DNA of 64,000 nucleotides from Lentinula raphanica. Lineage: Eukaryota; Basidiomycota; Agaricomycetes; Agaricales; Omphalotaceae. Below the pieces are notes generated by a model. That model ran no database searches. It was not told the DNA's origin and saw only the letters and a program-made list of their open reading frames with translations. Location of the stretch: positions 1,046,692 to 1,110,691 of the forward strand of contig JANVFP010000019.1 in assembly GCA_027919835.1 (NCBI GenBank), written 5' to 3'. Position numbers and translations under genes: made by a program. Below, piece after piece: positions 33,401 to 45,267 of the stretch; within the stretch, counting starts at the first letter, position 1, and every line of letters begins with the position of its first letter.

Positions 33401-33868
33401 CTGGCCACAACGCCTGAGCATGGTGAAAACCCTGTGCATGGCTTGAGCTTCACGGATATACTCCTTCAGCAGAATGTCACCCAGGATTCCAACACCTTCA
33501 CCACGCTCGGTCCAGGTTTTTGGGGACCCAGCGAATCTTCCCTTTATAACGATCATGTCACTCATCCTCGTTCAGAAGTTTTTGAGTTCTCGAATTTTAG
33601 ACAAATTCATAACTGGCATTTTGTATTAGTAGAACCTTATGTCCACAATGTTGTACCAGAGTGATTCGGACACCTTCAAGGTCAAAACTTTCTGGCGGTG
33701 AATGCTTTCATGAACTTGTTCAACGCAACACCAACGAGAGATGGGTAAATCTCCTGGAACGCGTTCTTCACTCTCCCGCGCGCACTCAATCACATCTGCA
33801 GATGGTTTGACTGGGCAAAGTATCTGTCCAATGTTGATGACTTACTTCATTCCATTGGCTGCAATGAA
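30485..33868 (+). pseudogene. decayed copy of the Zn2Cys6 regulator
   Basis: Colinear with 5370-8837 of the intact regulator but without the zinc-cluster exons. The SLVDLYFAHRNTFMPLLHRPT part of the homology domain and the C-terminal tail near 33802-33868 are recognisable. Several frame-breaking changes occur: a deletion at about 30662 (where the intact copy has DAGLLASNDSP), a missing segment near 31045, an early stop around 33040, and more in the last third. A factor without its DNA-binding domain and with broken frame should be non-functional. It is followed by the intact kinase-like gene, mirroring the 4.8-9.6 kb block. Confidence 0.8.
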
Positions 33869-33971
33869 TAAAATGTTGCTTCAATTTGTATACATATTCA
33901 TACACACGATCGGCCCATCTGTAGCTATTGCAGTTGAGTTAAGAAGTATACCTGCATCCCTGCCTGGATTC

Positions 33972-36895
33972 TCATTGTTCAAGCTCTTGACGCAGAGTCA
34001 GTAGTTCTTTGCAAAGTTGAGGCCCTTCACACTTATGAATCTCCGAGGTGTGGAAGTCGATGATTCGAATCTCATCTTCGGCCTTGACAATGTTGCGGGG
34101 CTCTACATCGTTGTGTTTAACACCCCAATCGGTGTGTAATTTTACGACCTTCTCATAGATATTCTTTTGCTAAGGGGATTGATTAGTACCGTCGATGATC
34201 AAGGAAAGCATAGACGTGCAGTTGTACATCTTTACAGTCCTCCCATTTCCGAAAAGGTAGCCTTTCCCCTCCATTATCGAGCACCAGTGCAAGGGAGCCC
34301 GAATCATTGTATAAGCCATAATAATGACATACAATTGAGTCTAGATCAACAAGTTGTACACTCTGCGATGTTGAATTCCTGGCACCGGCTGCATTCTTCA
34401 GGTGTTCATATATTTTTGCTTCGATTCGAAGTTGCGATCCTCCCTCGCTTTCGGTTCCATCGGGAACATCAGCATTGGTGCTCCAATCCGATAATTTTAC
34501 CATGACTGGAAGAGGCTCCTTTGGCACAACCATTTCAACTGACTCAGGCTCCAGGTACATGGAGCCAAGCCAGATTTTGATTCCCCTCTCATTATCTGCA
34601 ATCATATCTGTCAAGATGAGACCAATCTTTGATATCTTTTTCTTGGATTGTGGATCAGAAACAGTCTGAGTCTGCTCAATCCTAGGAGCTACTCGTAAAC
34701 TCTTAGGGCTTGAATCAGGGGTTGTAGCTGCAAATGAGGTGCCGCTGGATCTTGTTACCTCCGAGGAGGTGGATGTTTCACTGAGGACAGTGCTGGCTTG
34801 GGAAGCCATGGACATTGAGCGTGATCGGCCACTTAGGAATATATCAGACGCTGGTGCCAGCGGGGACACTGCCTGAAACAAGGGCTGAGCCCGTGATGAT
34901 GCAGGAGGTGTGGTATGAGGTGGTCCAGGTGGAACAGCAATTGGTGATGGTGTAGCAGCAAGTGGCGATGTTGGATTGCCAAGTTCAGCAATCAAGATAC
35001 GCTCATACTCACTAAACTTGTCCGAAAGTAGATGATGATGTAGACAACGGAATCCTAGATGTAAGTTCTGAATTCACAAAGTCAAAGATAGATCATGTTA
35101 GGTGAGGTGAGGTGGGAGGCGATGATTGAGAGACCTACTTTTGGATCAATATCAAAAACAGTGCGCATTTTCTTGTTTGACCGTCCTTTCTGCGTTGAAC
35201 TGGAAGTGTTTGAGCTGCTGCCTCCTGCACCAACACCAGAACCAGAGGTATTAGAATTACCACCAGAGCCCGAATAGCCAGAGCCATGGCCTCCAGCTCC
35301 TGGTCCACTGCCATCTTCATCTTCATCATAATCTCTCTTCTTCTGATTTGGGGCCTTCTCAATTATTTGTTGTAACTGAAGCCGTTCCAATCTCTTAACA
35401 GCGTCAATAATGGAGGGATCACATTGGTTCTTTCCGAACTTATCCACCCAGTGAGGGCGTCTTCTGTCCTTGTCATTTCTAAGTCGCTGAAGACCATCTT
35501 CAAAAGATCGGGCAAGTAGAAGTGCATGTTCAATGATATATTGCGGATCCTCTGCCTGACTGAGTTTGTAGACAACCATTGTATTGGATTGTCGTTGGCG
35601 TTCAATGGCAAAACTGCTGTTGTGTGTACTGAAGATACTGATGGTGGTGTTATGATGGACCATTTGGCCCCAAATCTAGTGACAGTTAGAATTGATTGTG
35701 TATAATGCAATAGTGCTTACTGTACCTGAATCAGTATATCTCTTACTGTCCGCACCCACGGCATTACATCACAAACTTTTATGGTTGACTGATGCAATTC
35801 AGGAAAAACAGAATTTGGCTTCCACAAATCTTCCATCAGTGGCTGAATGGTATCATATAGTTGACTAGTATTTCCCTGCTTTGTCCGACCAGTCACCCCA
35901 GTTTGTGCTGTCCCTGTTGCACTGTTGTCACTACCTAGTTCAGACAAAATCATATCCAGAACGCGGTGAATTTCATCCTCCAGCTCGGTATCCTTTAGTC
36001 GTGTACCAAAACGGAACTCAGCATCATAAGGAACATAATCCACTAGTTGAGCTGCATGAGCTTCCTGAGCAAGCCGCATTGCACCATGGCAATTAGGATA
36101 TACTTGACAGCCTGTGCATTTAGGTTCTGGCCAGAACTCTGTAAATACCCCCTCCTGTCTGAGCCATATCAAAAGAAGAAGAGTGAAATAGGCCATAGGT
36201 TGACCAAATTTCACCTTTTTGCATTCAAGTGTTGCAAAAGGAGCAACATATGCTTCAAACCCAGTGTCTCTGATAACTGCATCTCTGACTGCAGATAGAG
36301 ACTGAGATTTGCAAGCATGATTGTATGCAACAAGTGTATCTTGCATACGATTGATTTCATCTTCATCTGCAACACCAAGTAAGATATCTGCTGCAGGGAC
36401 TGTGTTACTAGATCGTGGTGCAAGAAGCGCCCACAATGTAGACAATTCCAGTTGGGATTCAGTGGGATCAAAGAGGATGAGAGTGGCAAGGTCACAGATA
36501 ACCTTGGCCAATGCCATTTGAGCGTATTGCACGTCCAGCTCAGTTCTGGCGGAAAGTTGGCCTATATCATGCAGGATGAATTGCCACTTTTCCTTCATCT
36601 TCTTGAGAACTGATGAATCAGCACAAAGAAGCTCCTTGAATATAGGTCGCTTGAGAAGCTGGTCTATGTAGAGGTTGATGGGTGTGTTGTTATCATCATA
36701 GCACCAAAGGTTATCGAAGGTAATATTGTGTGGCTGAAGGGGTGGTGGCATGTGCAATTCGTACTTGCTTGGTTTGCGTGTAGAGAGCGAGCTCGAGCCC
36801 TTATCTGTCAAGAGATTGACAGGGCCCAAAATACATGACAGGAATTCATGGGCACGTCTGCGTATGTTCTCAGTCTCGACATTCGACATGGTCAT
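33972..36895 (-). CDS. kinase-like protein with large N-terminal domain
   Basis: Four exons (35726-36895, 35139-35675, 34228-35067, 33972-34169) sum to 2745 nt, 914 aa. Residues 1 to about 480 are an alpha-helical domain of unknown family with a Cys cluster (CTGCQVYPNC). A Gly/Ser-rich linker follows (around 510-560), then a Ser/Thr/Pro stretch, then a protein-kinase-like fold at the C-terminus. The catalytic loop reads HNDVEPRN (Asp and Asn kept), and the metal-binding DFG position reads IIDFH, so Asp is kept but Gly is not. Kinase or phosphotransferase activity is plausible but unproven. A truncated relic lies at 8923-9570. Intact, predicted cytosolic or nuclear; no signal peptide. Confidence 0.75.
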
Positions 36896-37321
36896 AGAGT
36901 AGGAAAAAGATAATCATCCATCGATCATCTGTCATTACTTATATAGTGAGTAGTGCCACCACAGGTGGCGAACATGTGGCTTTGCTCTAGATCTGTCTGG
37001 GTTGCCGCTTATATTATGGACACGTTTATGCATTGCGGCGTGCACAAATTAGACAGGGCCAGACTATGACTTGTCACTGAGTTGTACATGACTATCATGA
37101 ACAACAAATCGGAGGCCATATCATACATAATTCATGAGAACACATATGCATATGGGGAAGGAGGGAAGGATTCAAGAGAAATGCAAAGTTGTTCCAACAA
37201 GATGGAGAGATGATGTGAGGTAAGTTCAAAGTAACGAGTAAGAGAGCTGTAGTCCTACCTGCTGATAATTTCTATAACTGACTCATTGTGATGGGAACAA
37301 AGAAAACAATGCAATGTCTGA
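36896..37321. other. intergenic, with repeated 3' flank sequence
   Basis: Promoter region of the kinase-like gene. The part 37194-37270 (AAGATGGAGAGATGATGTG onward) repeats 28552-28625, the flank of copy G. This marks a duplication shared by F-box copies G and H. Confidence 0.6.
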
Positions 37322-38861
37322 TTAAACAAAGAGGGTAGTTTGGAAATACCTCAATGGCGTTGAGTTTGGACGCCAGCCTGGCTGCCAGCCTGGACGCCTA
37401 GTTGGTGGAGAAACGTGAAGCTGAATGGGATGGTTCAACTGCAGATCATGCACTAAGATCCACCCCTGAATGGCCCAACCCCCACCTGTTTCGCCTGCAC
37501 TGTTGTGGCGTTCTTCTTTAACATAAAAGGCTTGAATAGAGGGTATCAGCTTCGCGATCCGAGATGTACACCAAACCATTGCAAACTCGGTCGCAACAGG
37601 ACCAAGCAATGACCCTTCATACACCTCGACTATACCAGGATCGCGCCATGGTTCATCACTACCGAAATCTAAGCGTTGAAAGGTGCACAACAGGCTGACA
37701 ATCCTCAGCAAAGAGAATTGTTGCAGAGAGGTCACAAGGTCATCCTATACATTGTCAGTGGATAGCGAAGCAAAGATGACCCTCACATACCAATCTGCAA
37801 GGTGCATTATAAATGGTTAGCACCGAAATCTTGGGAAACATTGAGCTTGCTAAGTACAAAACTTGTTCCAATGAAGCCAGGATATGCAAGAACAAGCCAG
37901 TAATACACCAGTGGTGTAACACTTCTGTGCTTGATTTTGAACTATCTCGAGTGATAGCGAAACCTTTCACATAACTCGCAGAAGTCAAACCCTCTTGTGC
38001 CATTGCTTTGATAAACGGATCGATGAATATCAAGGCGGTGTCGTTTTCGAAATATGTGTAGTGGAAATCGGTGAAACTGATTTTTTTCAGGTGTGGATGA
38101 GCAAAGATGAAGGTAGATAACCACGCCATATCACTGATGGAGTACGACTCCATTTTGAGCTCGAGTTCAACAAGGCCATGGAATCTACTATTGGCAAAAG
38201 GTTCTTTCAAGTAACCAGCACTGTGAACGACGAGTTCCTCGAGTTGAATGCCACTTTCACGCAGCCGAGCAATGCTTGAATTGTACGTAGACTCGTCACC
38301 GCCGCTAATGCTCGAACTCTTGAGAATAACCTTCCCCAGGTCACCGGAGTGAACCATTTCACGAGGTAATTTCGAGAAAGATTTGATGACCATGGTCGCG
38401 GAGGGGTGGCGGTTTAATGCATGAATCAATTCCATGTCAATCTTGACAGTGATCGTGAGGAGGCATGATAGACTGCTCAAGCAAGGTAGGAGTTGTAATA
38501 GGAGTTGTGGTAGGAGTTTGTGGTCGGCTGCGAGGGCGGGCCTAGCAATGTCCAGTGTCCTAAACCCATCAGAGATGTGTCAAATTCTATGAAGAGAAGA
38601 AGCACACCTGATACAAGTTGAGAAGGTTGCACTTTCAAGGCAATGGCTCAATAGCTGTTTGAGCTCCCCAGCTCGTCTAACCTCGACATAGACGAAAAGA
38701 AATTCAAAGCAAATTCGTCGGAATTGACGGTTCGCCACCGACAGAGGCAAGATTGCGGCAGTACAGTATTGACGAGGCGGATTGAGTAGTTCGCGCTCGA
38801 CGATATTGGGGTTGTACACGAGATACTGCACAATAGCATGAAGGATTTCTTCAGGTAACAT
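37322..38861 (-). CDS. F-box-like protein, copy H
   Basis: Three exons (38608-38861, 37791-38559, 37322-37744) sum to 1446 nt, 481 aa, intact. F-box-like start MLPEEILHAIVQYLVYNP, then LPLSVANRQFRRICFEFLF. The C-terminal module has DPGIVEVYEG (Gly for the usual Ser) and GPVATEFAMVWC. The longer open frame to 38912 lacks an ATG. It sits about 220 bp downstream of the CENP-C-like cupin gene on the same strand, the same arrangement as copies F and cupin copy 1. Confidence 0.8.
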
Positions 38862-39081
38862 GATGGTGGTGGTTTGAGAAGAAATTTCGGTCGGCCGACT
38901 CGTGCCGCTCAAAAGTGGCCGAGAGTTGGAAAAGCAAAGATCTCATACTTATACAGTATCCTCAATTCTCTACGACTAGATGCAACGCAATACCTACTAA
39001 GCCGAACTATGTATGAGTTAAACAATTCCTTTGTACAAGATACTGTGAAAGATATAGCACAAGATAAACACATCTCAATCC

Positions 39082-40400
39082 CTAATAACCTGGACGTTCA
39101 CCCTTGGTAGCAAACTTCTCGAAGGTCCCAAACTCCTGAACAAGAAACCCAGCACGAAGAAGGCGATGTAAGCCTTGGGTCCTTGGACATATCTTCCGAC
39201 TTTCATCGCTGACCTCAAGTACCAAGCCAAAGCGACCTTTCGGTACTTGACGAACCGCTTCAACAAGCGTTCTATCACCCACCCTAGAAGCACAAATAGC
39301 TTTGACTTGGGGAGTGCCGGGAACAGCTTTGGTGGCGGTTGCCCGCGTACCAGTCGAAGAGGATCGTCTTGTTCGCCGGCAGTGATTTCTCGGGCTTGTA
39401 CGAACATGAGTTTCGCGGTTCGTTCACAGATGTTCTCAATGAAATAGATGTTTCCTGTCATTATAGTTCAATCGTTCTAGTCAGATACGAGGAGCACCCT
39501 GTCAATTGCATCGAATATGTCGTACCTCTGGGAACCATGAAGGAACCGCCTTGGGCTATGATATAAGCTGTGTCGTGTATCTTGACATTCACAGCACCTT
39601 CGACGACATGAAAGATCTACGCACCCGTCTTTCGTGAGCGCGCGGGCCAGGGAGAATCATGCCGGAGAAGAGCTCACATATGTGTTATCCTTCACGGTCT
39701 TCGAGCTCTTTCTACCTCCTGGTTTTATGTGAATGTAACCAGACGCCATGAATGAACCATCCGCGAACACTTTACAGAAAGACCAGTTTCCTTCGTACGC
39801 CACACCCAGCGATTGTGTTATGTGTTTCTCGGTATGAGTCAGACCTATAATACACATGAGCTCCTAGAAATATGGTGTAAGCTGTAGAAGGCACTCACGC
39901 CGTGAAACTGGGAGCTCTGTCCGGAAATCGAGTACATTTCCATTCGTCGGTGTATCGTCATCCCATCCTCGCTCTGGAAATGAAGTAGTTGAGAAAGAGA
40001 CCTTTGATGTTCGTTTCAGCGTTTTGGGCGGCGGTGCAGGTGAAGGTTTGCCGTTCGAAGTAGATAGTCCTAGTGAGTGGTCACCTATGGGGTCACCCAA
40101 AGATGAACTAGAATGTGCATTGCGAGAAGTGGGTAGTATTGGAGGCTTATGTGAATCATTGGGATGTATTTCAGCTGCAGACATAGACATATCCGCTGTC
40201 ACGGTGGTAAATGAACTAGTTGAAGAAGAAGTGGAGGAAGTGGGCGTGTCAGGCTCATGTTCTCCTTCCTGTTCCGGCCTCGCAACTGTCTCGTTGGATG
40301 TTGAAGGGGTGAGTGATGAAGAGAGAGCTTCCTCGCTAGTATTTATCGTCAATCGTGAGGAAGATGGCGTTATTGTTGTGTCGGGAGAGGGAGAAGACAT
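39082..40400 (-). CDS. CENP-C/Mif2-like cupin protein, copy 2
   Basis: Exons 39899-40400, 39678-39844, 39526-39616 and one or two exons below 39454. The first 150 residues are Ser/Thr/Pro-rich. Then comes the Mif2-family core: GWDDDTPTNGNVLDF, KVFADGSFMASGYIHI, GRKSSKTVKDNTY, VVEGAVNVKIHD, GGSFMVPRGN, YFIENICERTAKLMFVQA. This matches the C-terminal cupin by which CENP-C/Mif2 dimerises at kinetochores. I see no CENP-C motif (Arg-rich with a YW pair) and no N-terminal Mif2 region, so the protein is a short paralog that may not bind CENP-A nucleosomes. The tail is unresolved: straight reading ends at 39075 (379 aa); a 41-nt intron ends at 39082 (363 aa). The latter stop is shared by copy 1. Confidence 0.78.
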
Positions 40401-40600
40401 TTGTGAGGGAGAAAGGCGGCAAAAAGGTATGCTCAGTTTGTCATATTGCTTAGATACGGGCGCTCAGCGCTGGCGGCTCAATTAGCGCCCGACTACAGCA
40501 ACTCAGAATGAGCAAGTCGATATTTTACCCTGCTTATTATGTAGGTATGTATATCTCCATGTATCTTCATTTATCCCACATTATTGCTACACGAAGCCTT

Positions 40601-43600
40601 TTAATCTCCCCCACTAACCTCCAACAACTGCTCAATACTCTTCCCTAGATCCCCCTCGTTCGCCTCAAGCACCCACTCTATAACTTCCCTATCTACCCCA
40701 GGGAATATCTGGAACAACGTATTCCTCGAAGCCTCTGCAGCTTGCGAATGCGCCTCATCAATCTCCGCTTGCATCCCCGCGATATCGAGACTGTCTAAGT
40801 CCCCACCACTCGGAGTAGGCGAGCGAGAATAGTTCAAAGGGGAAATCAGACCTCCAGCCGAACCGGGCTGATCATAGTAAGGTGATCCTGGATGAAGTGA
40901 CTGGACTCTGGCAGGTGGTTGGACCCGCTGCGAGGGGCCCATGGCGAGTGGATAGTGCGTTTGAGGGACTTGGCCTGGTCGGAGACGCGACGGTGTGTCT
41001 TCGGGTGAGTATCCTGGGGAGAGAGCACCTTGTCCGTGTACTGGAGACTGGGCTTGTGCGAGATAGCCTCCAGGTGAGGGTACTCTTCGCACACGCGGTT
41101 TATACGGTGTCTGGATAGGAGGGACACCTTCAGACGAAGGAGCGGGGGTATGGTATCCTTGGCCCATGAATGAGGCAGGGGATGATGCACGAGAGTCTGG
41201 AAGACTATAGCTTGCCAATCCAGGTGCCACTTGCTGAGACCTGTATGGACAAAGAGTCAGCGAAATAGAACCAGATGTATTCGAGGATCATTCACCAATT
41301 CGGAAATGCAGGAGCACCCACAGGAGTCCCCGCCCTGGATGTTGAAGCGCTGCCATGTCTTTCCGGTGAACCAAAATTCTCTTCCGCCAGGTCCAGCGCT
41401 TCATTGAAGATTCTGCTGATAGCATTTAGAGGCTTGCTGACGGCATCACCCGTCTTCTGCAATAGTCTACGTGCATCTTCCGAGAACTGTTGCGCCATAG
41501 GCGCTTGTGATGGTGCCTGCGATAATGGTAGTGAAAGTGGTTGGGCGGATTCCGCCCCTAGATGGGGTGAACTCCGTTGTGTCAGTGTCGAGATTGAGGA
41601 AGCAGACGAGGAGGATGAGGATGAAGATGAGGATGATGACGCCTTGGATAGTATACGTGGTGTACCGTCTGGGTTGGTAGGAAGTTCTTGTATTGCAGCT
41701 TCAACGTTCCTGGTTATGGATATCAGCTTCGGTTTTGTACACCAATGAGAGAACGTACCGTTCGAATTCTTCTTGGGTTATATTCGACAAGGAAGTATGA
41801 TCCATCGATTCGATGAACTGCACGGCGCCCATCTAATGAGAGACTTCAGTAAAAGTACGGAATGAATTCGATATGCGCACCAAGCTTGAAAGGTAATACC
41901 CTGCTTCGCTTCGCAGCTTATCCGGATTCCTGAATCGATTGATAAATCTAATTGCAATGACCAAAATTCAGTAAATGGTCGAAAATTATGCCGCGGATCT
42001 GTGACGCACTCGACATTCGAAAGGAGATGTTCAGGGTTCGCTTTGAGTACAACGAAAATTAGGATCGGCACGAAAGCATCAGCGCCCTCTTCTTTTTGGA
42101 GATGCCGTATTAAACCTTCGACAGAAGTCAGTATACAATCAGAATGCGCAGAGGCAAGGAAAAAAACAAATTTGGGGAATGGATAGAACAAAGGACATGA
42201 GGCGGACCGAAGATGACCTTGCAACAGTTGAGGATGCATATAAGCTTATCCCGGGGTGCCTTATAGTGGCCTATCTTGAGAAGCTCTATTCAAACTTTGA
42301 GTGCACGGAACAAGTTCGTCGAAACCCCATGAACGAACCTTGCTCTGCGAACATCAGGAATCCAGCGGTACCCTCTTCTACAGGAATATCCAAGTGTTGT
42401 TCTTCTATCCATCCAAACAGAGCTATCCTTTCGGATAATATACGATCTCGTTCAAGATCGTCGACTGATATGGGCCGTCGAGGCATTCCAGTTAGCGGAT
42501 TAATATCCATAGCCACCGCGGGGGTGAACGTATACTGGTAAAGTTGATTCATGACAAGTTTCTCCATTCCCTCCATGGCGTTATCGAATTCAGCTTCGGA
42601 AGCACTCTTCCATGGTTCACATTGTCGCATGTGGTTAGATATAAACTTGAAAGTGGGATATGTCAGCAGCTGAAAAAGAATATGAGAAGAAACATACGTT
42701 GAGGAAATCGTTAATGATCTTGATCTGGTCGGCTACCGTGAACGTTCGTTTGGAGAAATTGTTCAGGAACCTAAGCAGGATTACAGATGAGGATTTCAAC
42801 GCGTTATTGGGAAGGTGAACGCACGATTTGAGATACTTGGAAACCGGTTCAGCGCTTCGCAACTTCATCTGGTCGAGGAATTTCTGAAAGTCAAACGGTG
42901 GATCACTAGGAACGGAGTTTTCAGAACCAGATTCGGATTCTTCACGCCCTTCCTCATCTCTAGGTTCTGACGAAGATGATTCCGACTTCCCTGAATTCGG
43001 ACCTTGTTGTTCAACCTGTTGGGTAGCAAAAGTAGACAGGGTTTCCGGAGACGGAACAGGTTTGGCTACGTCCATTGACAGAGGCCTCCCTTTGGTTTTT
43101 GGAGAGCGAGTAAGAGATGGTATGGAGAAGGAGCGGGCAAGTGCAGCTAACGAAGATGGGAAACTGGAGCTCGGAGTTGATGAGAGTGGGCTTTGTGCTG
43201 GAGATGGTAGATCCTTCAAAGGGACAGGAGGTGGCGGCGGTGGATGCCCTTTGCTTTCTTCCCAAGCCTTTCTCGCATGTTCTTCCTCCTGATCGGTTAA
43301 TGGATCAAACTCCTGCAGTATTTCGGTAGTTGGAGGAGTGACTATTGGTGGAGCTGATGCCTGAGCATCTGTCGCGAATCCACCAGTGACATACTGATCA
43401 AACGAGGATGGATCAGGAGTGTGTAAATTATGCTGGGCTTCTGTTTCTTCATCTACTTCTGCTCTCAGCTTCTCGTCATCCAATGAAAGCTCCCGTTCGT
43501 GCGTTGTTGAGGTCGATGAAGTCTGGCTATCAGACCATGGATTAGGCGATGATTCGGGAATGAGATTCGTATCCAGCGCAGGATCTCTCGTCCCTGCCTT

Positions 43601-43669
43601 TGCATCCGTATGCCCTGCTATCGATAAGCCATCTAAAGTTCTTTGAACTTCGCTCAATTCCGCAGCCAT
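40601..43669 (-). CDS. VPS9: Vps9-like Rab5-family guanine nucleotide exchange factor
   Basis: Activates Rab5/Vps21-type GTPases in endosome and vacuole trafficking. Nine exons (42825-43669, 42698-42770, 42339-42645, 42208-42285, 42010-42115, 41881-41947, 41759-41832, 41296-41709, 40601-41240) sum to 2604 nt, 867 aa. A disordered acidic/Pro-rich N-terminus leads to a helical bundle (FDFQKFLDQMKLRSAEPVSK) and the VPS9 domain: ADQIKIINDFLN, then IPVEEGTAGF, ANPEHLLSNVE, EAGYYLSSLMGAVQFIESMD. After a poly-Ser tract and Pro-rich linker, the last 45 residues form a CUE ubiquitin-binding domain (LFQIFPGVDREVIEWVL). Domain order matches yeast Vps9, though longer. Single copy and intact: a core gene beside the duplicated region. 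Confidence 0.93.
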
Positions 43670-45267
43670 GTGGTGACTTGGTTTCGCGCTTTGGTTGAAG
43701 GAAACGGCTGATTCTGGGGAGTATTTGATTTCAACAGGATAACTGATACAGAATACATTTTAGCCAAAGCCATATTGTTTATAGTGTTACTCACATAGGA
43801 ACGTCGTTCTCTGGAGCTGGAGTAGGAAGTGAGATTCGCTGGTGAAGAGACTTGTCACTTGTCGTTAAGAACCTATCGAGAGATCGTTGGGCGAATGAAG
43901 CACCTGATAAGACGATATTCCCTCAAAGATTGAGATATGATGCGGTCTGAGAGGTAATGTTGAGAGCAACTGTAGAGATGTGGCCGATGAGCTAGCTTGG
44001 CTAGCTAGCTGTAGAGTCCAAGAACAGAATTTGTCGTTCTTGCAGTAAAGGCGCGAACACGTGTTCACGCGTCCAAGATGTTGGCGTCATCCTCGGTTGA
44101 GCGCCTTTTTCTTCTTCACCATCATGATCGTTCAGCTCATCTGGATTGCGACTGAGGATCCTCGCTCATCTGCGACTCGCATCGATAGTCGCTCCTACCC
44201 CGCTGGTAGATGGTGCGGTACCGATGTGTTGTCTGGCATTGTCGTATCCTTCAAAGTTCGCAGCGGGATACGAGTCGTACATCTCTCTCTCTCTCTCTCT
44301 ACTCGCTAGTCAAAACACTCACTGGAGATAGGCTGCTCTTGAATCTCAGCGAAGTGTTACAATTGCTCGCGAGTGACTTGTAGAACTACATTCAACAGCG
44401 GATGGCCCTTATTACAGTGCCCTTAGCATCCTTTCATGCATGGTCATGAATGTTCTCGAACAAACGAGCTCAAAGGCTTCAAAGCAGGGTAAGAGGCTAT
44501 GTCAAATATCGCTGATGACTCAGGTCAACTAACTCAACTGTCTTTGTCCTTCCATCAGTCCCCTTTCATCTCCCGAAAGGGACATGAAAGACCCGATACT
44601 CGAATTGAGTTTCCCCGGGATGCTTCTCTCTTGCGGGGCACTTCTAACTCCGTGTAGGCTCGTTCTGCAACTATATTCTCTTGTCAAGAAGAATGGGTAT
44701 GCTCAGTTCAGTTTCGGTACTGATAATCGATGGCTACTACGATAATCGATGGAACTACCACAGGCGACTGCATCAAAACGTGTTTGCAACGCAGCCTGCC
44801 TCGAGCCTATACTCTAATCTTTCATCAACTATCCGATGGGCTATACATTTATAGAACAAATAACGATTCTGGAGGTCCAATGTAGGCCCAGCTATCATCT
44901 CTTTCGAAATCTCTTTCAAACTTCTTTTACCGATTTTTGTATAGGAATACACCCACAGAAAGGTGTAGAGCGCTGAAAGACATCCTCATGGCTACAAGCA
45001 CACCATTGATGGCAAACGTCAAGTAACGACAATACAAGCGAAAGGAACAAAAGAGAACAAATGTCGTCCATACTCGCTGGGTCAAAGCATTCGCTAACAC
45101 GTGCAGTGCGATGCCACAATTGCCACAATGTGGTCTGAAAAGCGCTTCTACATACATATAAGGTCTCTCCAGGAAAGCGAAAGCACTCAACATTTCACTA
45201 GGTGGCGTTCCTCGAGAGTCTTATCCAAATTCCGAACGAAAGTCAAACGAAAGTTCACTTCCAACTC
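43670..45267. other. intergenic, with CT microsatellite
   Basis: About 1.6 kb with no convincing gene. The left part is the VPS9 promoter and leader. A short (CT)n run lies at about 44284-44303. A TATA-like CATATAAGG at about 45155 could serve the gene at 45268. Confidence 0.45.

Noticed and set aside
43011..43646. Opposite-strand ORFs over the first VPS9 exon
   Set aside because: Low-complexity complements of a Ser/Pro/Glu-rich coding exon, with no independent support.
45202..45267. Start of the 45-kb hypothetical gene at 45202
   Set aside because: The codon there is GTG, directly after a TAG; the first in-frame ATG is 45268.
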